Assembly: GCA_903813345.2 (NCBI GenBank)
Contig: CAIIXF020000008.1
Span: 13,500,822-13,564,821 of the forward strand
Direction: 5' to 3'
Length of the DNA stretch: 64,000 nt
Source: Owenia fusiformis
Taxonomy: Eukaryota > Annelida > Polychaeta > Sabellida > Oweniidae
The notes beneath the pieces were generated by a model, which worked only from the letters and a program-made list of their open reading frames with translations, ran no database searches and was not told the DNA's origin. Positions 49,001 to 61,000 of the stretch are shown one piece after another. The position numbers and the translations under genes were made by a program. How positions within the stretch are numbered: position 1 is the stretch's first letter; each line of letters opens with the position of its first letter.

Positions 49001-52000
49001 TTATGTGGTATATTAAGCCTATATTTAGTGCTTGAGGGAAATCTACATTTGAGCTTAGGGTGTTATGAATTAAATATACAGGGTATCCATAAAGTCTCTT
49101 TACACTCGACACAGACTTAGTATTGTAATAGTAAAGACACTTTATGGTCACCCACATACATGTTTATGTATTGTATAGCTGTATATCGTATGAATTGCAG
49201 CATTTAAAAATAATTTCAATATAATTTCAATTACTTGGTATAAAAAATATTCATTAATCACTGAGAGCAAGATTGTAGCAAGAGCAATGGAAAGCTGCTA
49301 CACATATCGATACAAATAAAGCGTATACTCACATCATTATGGCGTTTCTGAGTTTCAACAATGGATTCTAGCTTGTCTATGGCTGCTTGTTTAGACTCTA
49401 AGTCATTTTGTAATTTGCTGACTTCCTCTGTCGCTGAACCACCATCAGCCACCTTTGACCGGAGATCCTGCATACAGAAAGTACATATGTAAATAAAAGT
49501 GTGATAAAGCATGCATAATCTTTCAATCTATCTAAATAAAGGAGAATGTTTTGGTTCACAGCTTCTGACCAAATAAGGTCTTCCTATGTCTGAAATAAAC
49601 ATTTACTTCTATTACAACACAATATAGTTTAAAATACACAATGTAAATGGATGGCTTAACTAGTAACACATTACAAGCATGCATATAAGCACACAATCAA
49701 AGTTGATTTTTGTTGCGACACTCGTAGACATAACATTTTTATGTAACACTGGCATTATTTTGTAACAAGTCAATCATAATATATCATAATAGTATATAAA
49801 ATCATTTCTATATTAAACCTCATAACATAATAATCATTGAATAGTTATGACAAAATCATAATTAATACAAGGCATTAACATGACAAAATGTCACCACCTA
49901 GTTGCTCACAATATTATGAGTTCAAACTTAAGTCAGATTTGAATTTCTGAGAACTTGTAAAGTCAAATTTGAACTTCTGAAAAGATGAAGATGATTTTGA
50001 AAAAAAGATTTGGTCAATTTGAAGCAAGTTGAAAACAGACCTTTTTGACCTTTTTGACCTTGAGAAGGTCATTAAAGGTCAAATGTCAAATCTAAAGTCA
50101 GATTTGAATTTCTGAGAACATGTAGATGATTTTGAAAAAAAAAATTAGTCAATTTGAAGCAAGTTGAAAAAAGACCTTTTTGACCTTTTTTGACCTTGAC
50201 AAGGTCATTGAAGGTCAAATCTAAAGTCATATTTGAATTTCTGAGAACATGTAGATGATTTTGAAAAAAAATTTAGTCAATTTGAATCAAGATGAAAAAA
50301 TACCTTTTTGACCTTTTTTGACATTGAGAAGGTCATTGAAGGTCAAATGTCAAATCTAAAGTCCGATTTGAATTTCTGAGAACATGTAGATGATTTTGAA
50401 AAAAAAAATTAGTCAATTTGAAGCAAGTTGAAAAAAGACCTTTTTGACCTTTTTTGACCTTGACAAGGTCATTGAAGGTCAAATGTCAAATCTAAAGACA
50501 TTATTGAATTTCTGAGAACATGTAGATGATTTTGAAAAAAAATTTAGTCAATTTGAAGCAAGATGAAAAAATACCTTTTTGACCTTTTTTGACATTGAGA
50601 AGGTCATTGAAGGTCAAATGTCAAATCTAAAGTCAGATTTGAATTTCTGAGAACATGTAGATGATTTTGAAAAAAAAATTTAGTCAATTTGAAGCAAGTT
50701 GAAAAAAGACCTTTTTGACCTTTTTTGACTTTGAGAAGGTCATTGAAGGTCAAATGTCAAATCTTAAGTCAAATCTAAAGTCAGATTTGAATTTCTGAGA
50801 ACACGTAGATGATTTTGAAAATTTTTTTTAGTCAATTTGAAGCAAGTTGAAAACAGACCTTTTTGACCTTTTTTGACCTTGAGAAGGTCATTGAAGGTCA
50901 AATGTCAAATCTTAAGTCAGATTTGAATTTCTGAGAACACGTAGATGATTTTGAAAAAAAAATTTAGTCAATTTGAAGCAAGTTGAAAACAGACCTTTTT
51001 GACCTTTTTTGACCTTGAGAAGGTCATTGAAGGTCAAATGTCAAATCTAAAGTCAGATTTGAATTTCTGAGAACATGTAGATGATTTTGAAAAAAAAATT
51101 TAGTCAATTTGAAGCAAGTTGAAAAAAGACCTTTTTGACCTTTTTTGACTTTGAGAAGGTCATTGAAGGTCAAATGTCAAATCTTAAGTCAAATCTAAAG
51201 TCAGATTTGAATTTCTGAGAACATGTAGATGATTTTGAAATTTTTTTTTAGTCAATTTGAAGCGAGTTGAAAACAGACCTTTTTGACCTTTTTTGACCTT
51301 GAGAAGGTCATTGAAGGTCAAATGTCAAATCTTAAGTCAGATTTGAATTTCTGAGAACACGTAGATGATTTTGAAAAAAAAATTTAGTCAATTTGAAGCA
51401 AGTTGAAAACAGACATTTTTGACCTTTTTTGACCTTGAGAAGGTCATTGAAGGTCAAATGTCAAATCTTAAGTCAAATCTTAACTCAGATTTGAATTTCT
51501 GAGAACACTTAGATGATTTTGAAAAAAAAATTTAGTCAATTTGAAGCAAGTTGAAAACAGACCTTTTTTGACCTTGAGAAGGTCATTGAAGGTCAAATGT
51601 CAAATCTAAAGTCAGATTTGAAGGTCAAATGTCAAATCTAAAGTCAGATTTGAATTTCTGAGAACATGTAGATGATTTTGAAAAAAAATTTAGTCAATGT
51701 GAAGCAAGTTGAAAAAAGACCTTTTTGACCTTGAGAAGGTCATTGAAGGTCAAATGTCAAATCTAAAGTCAGATTTGAACTTCTGAGAACATGTAGATGA
51801 TTTAGAAAAAAATTGAAGTCAGTCTAAACAGTATTTGTTAAGTTATAGGAAGTTGTAAGAAATTGTTACAGACGCCGGACGCCAACCGCCGGACGCCAAC
51901 CGCCGGACGCCAACCGCCGGACGCCAACCACCAACCGCCGGACGCCGTCGCAAAAAAACGGAGACCATAACAATATGTCACCACTTTTGGTGGTGACATA

Positions 52001-55000
52001 ATATCATAATCTTAGAATAACTACAGGATAATCTTAGAATAACTACAAGATAATCCTACAATAGATATAGCAAAATTGATTCTACAAAATATATTTAATG
52101 ATCCTGTAAGACCTATAGCATAATTCTAGAATAGCCACAGCACAATCTTAAAATAAATAACTAAAAGAAAAATCACTCCTATGATAGATACATAATTGCA
52201 TAATTCTAATAGAGCTATGGTATTATCTTACAATAGCTATAGCATAGGGGTGAATACATAGATACAAAGCAGTGCTGTCGTTATTACAAGCAATTATAGT
52301 TTTAGCAAGAAAGATTTGTTAGTCTTTTCTGAAACAAAAATAATTCTTTCATTGATTATCATTATACATGCCATGCATTTAGATGTGTTGCTTTGGTTGT
52401 ATAAAGCAGAGGGTTGCCAAAGTAACAGAAGCACTGGTTGCTAGCTCACTAAATTTAGGCATTAGTAACAGAACAATACACTAGTATTTGTTAATATCTG
52501 TTACCATAGTAACAGAAGTGACAGTGGTATTTATAGTTCTGATGAAGGGACAGACTCTTTACACTGGTTTTCAAAACTTGTGCAGGAGCTTTATTATAAG
52601 CAGCATCATAAGCAACAAGAACCTGAATACGTTCGACAGCAAAGCCGCCATGGCAACAGCTAAGGTTACAATACGAGAATTAATAACTAAGTGATCATAG
52701 AATCAGTTATCATGTAATTATAGTTGTCATATATACACCATCATAAATTATATAAGCCAAGAACAGAAGCAAAGGCTTTAATACATCTTTGCCATAGTGA
52801 CAGAAGCTTAATTAACACAAGCTCAGACATTACCATGGTATCCGATTCTGGTTACCAAGGTTTCATAAGCTTACATTTATAGTATCTTTCTGTTGTTCTA
52901 CTAATTTTAGAAGTACATCCATATCTTGTACTCTTTTGTTCAGTTCCTCTTGGAGATGCAACAACTGAACTTGGACATCTTGGTCCTGCTTGCCACTGAC
53001 TCCATGGGCATCTAGCTGGGCTTGCAATTCCTACAATCAATGGTTATTATGGGATATAGTGGTAATTATGGGATACGTGATAGTTATGTAGGGAGATTTG
53101 TAAATCTAACTATAATATAGAATTGATTATAGAATAGAAAAGGGAAAACTTATACAAACACTTTAAGTTAGTGAAAGAAATGAGTCAATGACAGGCTTTT
53201 GACCTCAAATGGATTGGAGTTTTCCTTATTTTAATACACGGATGCCTAATGGGTAAAATTAATGTATTGCATGATGGGAGCTTACATCCTTCTCCCTCTT
53301 GTGGTGCTCAACCTCCTCTTGTAGGGAGGCAAGTTGCTGTAAACTTTCTGACAACTGATTCTGCACAAGACCCATACCCTCAGCTGATGCCTCAGCTACT
53401 GCGAGAAACTCTGAGATTTGCTGAGACTGCTGTCGTAGTTCCTGATGAGGAAATATGAAGAAATGGGAACTTGGTTACTGTATCTACAACAACCCTTGTG
53501 CGATGACATTAACTAGTCAACTGAGTGTTCTGTTCTTGCTGAAGTATGTGTAAACGAAACATTGGGATCTTAAATCTGGCACAAGATAATATAACCCCCA
53601 GCCAACTCCCTACCCAACTAGCATCTAAGTTCAGCATTGCACTGACAAGATGTATGTGCATGCAATTTTGTTAGATACTTTGATTCTAATTAGAATAACA
53701 TTTTTAGAAGGAAAAAATCAATCATGTATAAGTTCACATTCATCTATATTATTTCTCTCTCTCTAGTTCTCAAGTATATAAGTCATAATGCAATGCAATG
53801 TAAGGGAGCCTATTCACATGCATGACCAAATTTGGTCATCTTTATTCACAACCCTTACATCATTTCTTTGTCGCTCCTCGTCCAATAAGGCATGTAAGTC
53901 TTGTATGGCGTTATTTCGGGACTCTAATTCAGCTTGGAATTCTTCATTGGGCTGGATTTCTGTTGCCTCCTGGCTTAATGCTGTCTCTGATAATTTGGTA
54001 CATTTTTCGGAAACTTCTGTGAATTTTTGTTGAATTTCCTGTGAATGAACAGAAAATTAAACCATATTTCCAAAAAGGGCAATTTGAGGTGTAATGTTGT
54101 GATATAAAGAATCAGAACTGAAGAAACTACTAGAAATTAACTTAAACTTTCTTAACTTAATACATTTAAAAAACTGCAAAGTAATGGAGCCGAAATACCC
54201 AAAATTCAAATCACGTCCTCAGTCATACAATGTCTATTCCCCATATATACAATTTAGAAATGACCCAAATATTATAAAAATTGCACTCTTGTCATGAACC
54301 TTTTCATTAACTTTTCTCTCAAAATTGCATGAAACCTCTGACATTACGTTATCCAACCAATTTATTTTGTGAGCATGCATCTGAAAACTACTCTGTATTT
54401 CTTACAATATTCTCCACTTTAGTCTGTTCTATGGTAGACTGAAGTGTTTCAATGGTTGTTGTTTTCTCCTCAAGTAAAGCCTGTAGCTCTTGCTGTTTCT
54501 CTGAGGCTGTCTTATTGTTTTCTAACTGTCGCTGGAGGTCCTATAGGTGATAACAGGTCATATTTAATTCATTGTACATTTGAAGCCAATGGATTGAATT
54601 GTGATTCCCACCATTGGAAAGCAAGAATATGACAATGAGACATTCAATTAATAATATTGGCTTCAAACTACTAATAGGTGTAAATCTCATCCAAATAACC
54701 CCCAAACTTTTTTATAATGATATGTAAATTATATTATGAGCTATATCAATAGACTTGACAGTAAACTAATCTAATATCAATATTTTATCTTAAAAACTGG
54801 AAAACTGAAAACAACAATACAGCATATGAATCGATTTGATGTGCATATTAAAAATAGAATATGATCTAAAGTTAGTGTAATGACTTTAAATGTTATAATA
54901 GTTAGTGAATTCACCATGCAAGCAGCCCTAAGCAAAGTACTGTATATTTCATAAAGCTTAGTTAGCACTACACACTTCTGAAGCTTTATATAAAACTGCA

Positions 55001-58000
55001 ATTTACTTTATAGACTGAATTTAAAATATACTGCGAAAAGTCAACTTCCACTTAGCCTAATACAAATGTATTTCATAATCAACAGATGAGTAAACGCTTT
55101 CCAATGCATCTCGAGGTCCCACTATGGGACAATAGTAAATTTTGCAACAATATATTTTGTAATACATATTGCAACACAATGAACAGAGTATATGCAATAC
55201 AGAAATTGCAAACTTGGTGGTACATATTGCAACACAATGAACAGAGGATATGCAATACAGAAATTGCAAACTTGGTGGGCCGTGCAACACATAACTGTGC
55301 ATGTACACACAAAAATTACATAAACATAACTAAAGTAGCTGTAGATTATAATGTACATAGTAACTGATTATTAAATAAAATACAATCATTTGATTGGTTA
55401 GCCTCTCTTGATTATTTGATTATCATGTACAGATTAATAGATTATCATGTACATTTTCATATATTATCATGCTCAGATTAATCAAACATTGTGACATATT
55501 ATCATATACCCGTTAATGTGTACAATTTTCCTGTTTGAAAGTTATAATGTGCAGTAAAATAGATTACTTTATGATCTTCTGATCACTCATCCTGTTAATC
55601 ATAGTTCCTGGTGCTGATTATCGTAAAAACCATGCAAAGACACATCATAAAACAGAAGATTGATAAGTAAGGTGAATTTCAAGTCACTGATAATAATTAT
55701 GATTAGATTATTCACACCTTAAATAAAGCTTACATAATAATGATGTTTGTGATGAACATAGTTAAAATGTATGGAATTCCTGATGAACTGCCATCCAAGC
55801 AAGCACAGGACCATCACACCATGCATAGAACTTATGCTATAACATCTCTTACTTCATTTGCTTTCTTAATCTCTTCCAATTCTTCTTTCAACTTATCAGC
55901 TTCACTTTGGTCTTCTTTAGAGGCCTGTAGGGCTTTGTTTAACTCAGTGATCTGATCTGTTAAGGTTTGGATCTCTGCAGTTTTGGTTTCAATCGTGGAG
56001 ACATATTCTTGTTTTTCTTGGCCAAGCTTTTCAAGTTCTTCGCTAAGTTCGTTGGTGGCATCCTTCAGGGCAGCTTCTTTGACTTCTTCTTCCAGTGCGT
56101 TTATCTTCTCATTTAGGGCTACAATGGTGCCTGCTTTTTCTTCAAAGTCTTGAGACAGCTTGCTATATTTCTCATTAACCTCTGTGTAATTTACCTCTTT
56201 CTGATTTATCAGAGCCTCTTTTTCAGATATCAGAACCTCTTTCTGAGATATCTCAGTCTCTTTTTCAGAAATCTGAGCTTGGAGCACAGATGTTTGGTCA
56301 TCATTCTTAATTGTATTAATTTGGCTAGAAAGTAAGTCAATTTCAGAATTTTTCTCTGTGATTTCTGACTTCAATGGTTCAATTTCTGACCTCAGTTGGT
56401 CAAGTTCCACAGTAACCTGCTGCAGTGCTTCGTCCTTACCCTGTACACTTTTTAATTGATCCTCTAGTTCCTATAGAAACAGAGAAAGCTCATCAATCCC
56501 ATAGTTCAATGTCATATATATTTAATGGGATTGGCTACTTTGTCAAAGATCTAAGAAGGGAAAATACAACAATGTACACTGGAGTTCAGACAATGTACAA
56601 TATGTTACAATCAGTACAATGTTTTATAACTGCTGAAATAAGACTGTGCACAATTACATTGTTAGTTGTTTAGTAACAAAACATTGAATTTTCATTTCAC
56701 AAACACCAACTGCTAACAAGCATATCAGATAGTGATCTCCTTAGCATTTAGAGCAACTGGGTGCTGTACACAGTTCAAAACCTAAATAAATAAAAAATAT
56801 GCCCCATCCTGTAGAAGATTTGTTTGAACTTGCTAAAAGTGTAACATTAAGATTTGACTAAAATTGGTGGAATTGACGACTTTGCACCACATTAGGAAAA
56901 ATCCTAGGAATATCACTATCAAATGATACACATTCAGGAAAATGTGAATGAATTATTGTCTACTGACTCATGTTTGTTTTCCACAAAAAGGAAAATGAAG
57001 CAGGCATTCCATTATATCCATGTATAAACTGCAATATAGCTCTAAACAAAATCCTGTACCTCAGTTCAATAAAAATCAATAAAACTAAAGAAAATATCAA
57101 CATTAATTGTTGTTTCTTGAACAAAATACAGCACAAGCTAATATGAACAATGAGATAAATGTAACAGTTAGGAAAGTGTATAATCTAAACTAGTGTGTAG
57201 TGCTGAAATGCATTAGTCATGCTGGGTGAGGGCCTTCATAAGACATCTCATGGTGACCATGGAAACCCCAATTTTACCACAAAAACCCAAATTTTACAGT
57301 GTTCCCAAAAACTACAATGCTTAAGAATTAAATGCTTCATGCTTATAGCGTGATTTCATGTTAATTCCAAATTCCTTACAATTGAGTGATTGATACCATT
57401 ACCACCATGAAATCTCTAGATCTGCTCATTATTATTTGTCACGGAGGTCATGTTTTTAAAATGTGAAATTCAGTAAAAATGAGTGAAATTAACAAAAAAT
57501 TAATTAAATAGCCATGAAGACAACACAATTAACTGTATGGAAATGCAAGAAAATCAAACATTTCATTCATGTTTAAGAGAGAAAACACAAGAAATAAACA
57601 TGAACTCAATGACATTTCTAGGCCTGCATGCATGGTTGCCTGATAATCAGACACAACAATGATGACACCTAAAAGGAAGAAAAGCTTACATTATTTTGCT
57701 GTTGTAAATTAGAGAATTCTGACTCCTTCAAATTAAGATCTTGCCGAAGTTTAGCTAATTCTGCAGATGTTTTTTCTGCCTCGGCTAAGGCATCCATTGC
57801 CTTCCAATTTTTACGCCGTAAATCCTAAAATGAATGACATCATTCTAACAAGGTGCAAAAACCACTAACACCATGCAAGGGTTACTAACGATTAGTCAAC
57901 AATTCAACAGACAAATAGTTAGAGAGTCAGTTAGAAAAGTTCATTAAAATTAAAGTTCATTCAAAGTAATTAAAAGAGTATACATGTGGTTATTGAATGG

Positions 58001-61000
58001 CTTAGACAGTTTAAAGCCATTTTGCAATGAAACAATAACAGCAGGAATTACTTGTTTTCCTTTTATAGCAGATTTAGATAAATAAGTTTTCTGCAATGCT
58101 ATTAATAGAAAGAACTACAATAATCATGACTAAATAGAAATGGTCGTAATAAGTTGTCTTTATTAATCAGCGATAGTATAAATTCCTAAAATGGTCAGGT
58201 GCAAGCAGGAAAGGATTGAAGATCATTTCTACGTCATGATAAAAACACAAAATGAATTCTCTATAAACACTATGTTGTCACTACTAGATATAGTAATCTA
58301 ATATCCTAGAATTGTTCAATGTAGATGTGATTTACTCACATTATTTTTCTGTTTTTGTGCTTCAAGGTCTTCACACAGTCTTCCTAATTCTTTATCTTTG
58401 TCTTGTAATCTGAAAAGGTGTGACAAAGACCCTATGTTTCATTGCTCTCTGTAAATGGTTGAAGACAAAGTATTTAAAGATTCATTTAAAATGATACTTC
58501 AAAAGTACTTGTGACTCATAAGCGATATACAAAAACATGGTCATTATACATGAGGACTTGCTTCTTGTTTCATATCGAGTTATCGGGTCTCAGCTTCAGG
58601 GAACCAAGTCGGTGACGTCAAGGTAGAACATTTCATGATTATCGTCAGTTTCGAAAAATATTCGTGAAAATGCTATGCAGATTGTCACGAGGACCTATAT
58701 TTTTATCGATTGTGCAAATATACGTGAAGAGGAATGTCAAATAAAGTTAAAATGATGTTTTCAAAACCGAACCCTGTATATTTCAATGTGGAAAAGACCA
58801 GGATGTAAAAATCTGTTCTCGGAATTTGAGCTCTTCAACACGGGAAGTGAGAATTTTGTTGTTATTCTGAACTATCGCGAATAAATCTATTGGGATGAAT
58901 TTATTTCTTTATTCTGAAATTGCCACACCATGCATGCATACAATTTTTAGTAGTTATCAAATGTGTTCAATATCTTACAATTTTTCATGTGTGTGTATAT
59001 CAACAGTGTTGGTGGGCTTGGCTGTGTCACCATTCACTGTCACTCCCTTTACAGATGGCTCTTCTGCACCCTCCCCTTGTTGTCTTTCCTGTGTAGTATG
59101 CAGCTCATCTTTAAGTGCTTTGTTCTCCTGTTTAAGTGCCTACAAGAACAAAGTGAGAATTAGTGCACCTTTAAAACTGATTGAAAAACAAGATATTGTG
59201 AGATGTGACAAGATTATGGAGTACATGAGTCAAGATATTCAATGCTTCAGATCTGAATAACAAACCCTCATAGTTAATAACTAGGGGTAGAATTCATCAT
59301 CATTGTACAATGATTGTAGTAAATTACTATGAGTAATCTTCCAAGTAAATTAACAGCTCTTTTATTCCACTTTCTGATACGTGGATTTTAACTAAATATT
59401 AATTGAACTTGATAACCACTTTAAGTTGTCTGCTACGTATATGGGGTGATCTGTTTTATCGATATTAAAGCAATTAATGACTTTCAGGGTGTCATTTTAC
59501 TATTTACCATGAGGTCTAGGTTGATCTCAGCTTTCTGTCTCTCTACATTGGACAGTTGGGTTTCAGTGGATTTCACCTTTGATTCCAAATCTATCTTTTG
59601 TCTCTCAATATCCTGAAGAAATACAAAACATGTCATTCCGAATGGTTTCCATATTTAAGATAAAATAGAGTATGGATGGAGGAGAAATTCACATTTAAAA
59701 TCATGTTTAAGATACATCTTAGTGAAAAATAAGTGTAATTCTATCCAGAGAGTCGTGAGCAAGATCAATGTCACTTTTATGAATAATATTACGCATTTAT
59801 TAAATTCTGAGCTTTTCATGTTGAAATAGCTAAGACACTGAGCACAGGTAATTAAATCAAACATTATAACAACAAACCTTGTATCTAAGTTCCAATGCTT
59901 TTGTATTATCTTCTTTATTTTTAGAGTTGGCTTCCAGACTCCTCAAACGATCCTTAAGATTTGAGATTTCATCTTCAGCAACCTTGGCTGCTTGGTCTGC
60001 ATCCTTTGCAATGCTAATATTCTTCATCTCTGCATGGCGTAGTTGTTCACTGACTTCATCCAGTTTCTTCGACAGCATTGTTGTGTCTCTCTAGATATGT
60101 ATTAAAGAATACAGATTAAAATTCTGCTCAATATTTTTGCTAATTCCATTCCATGCTTTTGCATACAATTGTATTTGTATTGAAAGTTTGTTTCTATGTC
60201 ATTCAATTGTACATCCATCCTTGGGCACCATGTTTTATTGAAAGTTGCAAGTAATAATTTCCCAATTTTGTCAAGGTCTTCCATTAGAAATGGACATAGC
60301 TAACCTGGGCCAAACAAAAGTTGGTGGTAGGCTAATTGAAGAACTTCATAGCAAAGACATTTTGTGAAAAATAACAAAAATGCTTCGATGGTCCTCGAAT
60401 TCATGTCCTTGACTTCAAATAAAAAATAAAGCAACTATGAATTGTGGGACACGAGCCTTACCTTGCTTGAATCAATCTGACGCAGTTGGTTCTCATATCC
60501 TGCAACTTTCTGCTCCAAGTTACGTTTGGCATTCTCCGATGTGTTTAGTTTGATGACGTTGCTGTTCAACTCTGTCTTTATAATCTCAAGTTGATTCTTC
60601 ATTCCAGCAAACTGAGCAGGTGAGATCTCAGAGGATCTGGAACATCACAAAGGGTTATCTTATAAATGCAAAATAGACTGAAAAGATTTTTGCTATAATT
60701 TAGCTGCTCATCTATCCTTATGATATCAGCCTTATCATATAAAAGTGAAATAAACTAAAAGTAAATACAGTACAATGCACAGATTTGAGGTGACTCTAAA
60801 TTGTGCCCAAAGCTATACTTAGTTTGTGGGCACTACTAGCATGTTCACTCAATTTGAATTCATTTTTTCCATATAAAGCAGAAAGTCAATCAAAGTTTTC
60901 ACGTGTCAATAGAAGATGGTGCAAAATCATCCACCTGTTGACAAAAAAATTACACATATTATGAAGGTCAGAGTGAACTTAACACATCTTGCTCCATGGG

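Larger units (their letters stand above)
49889..51998 (+). repeat. 2.1-kb tandem-cored element with terminal hairpin, TGTCACCACC family
   Basis: The left end is TGTCACCACC (49889). The right end is a hairpin, TGTCACCAC-tttt-GGTGGTGACA (51976-51998), whose outer arm is the inverse of the left end. The core is about 14 copies of a unit of roughly 132-150 bp with ttgaatttctgagaac, gatgattttgaaaa and tttttgacc motifs. A GC-rich microrepeat (ccggacgccaacc) precedes the hairpin at 51872-51950. It sits in the intron between exons O and P. There is no coding capacity. Confidence 0.8.

Noticed and set aside
58895-59260. Plus-strand 121-codon Cys/Ser-rich frame
   Set aside because: Antisense to exon H of the RRBP1-like gene.
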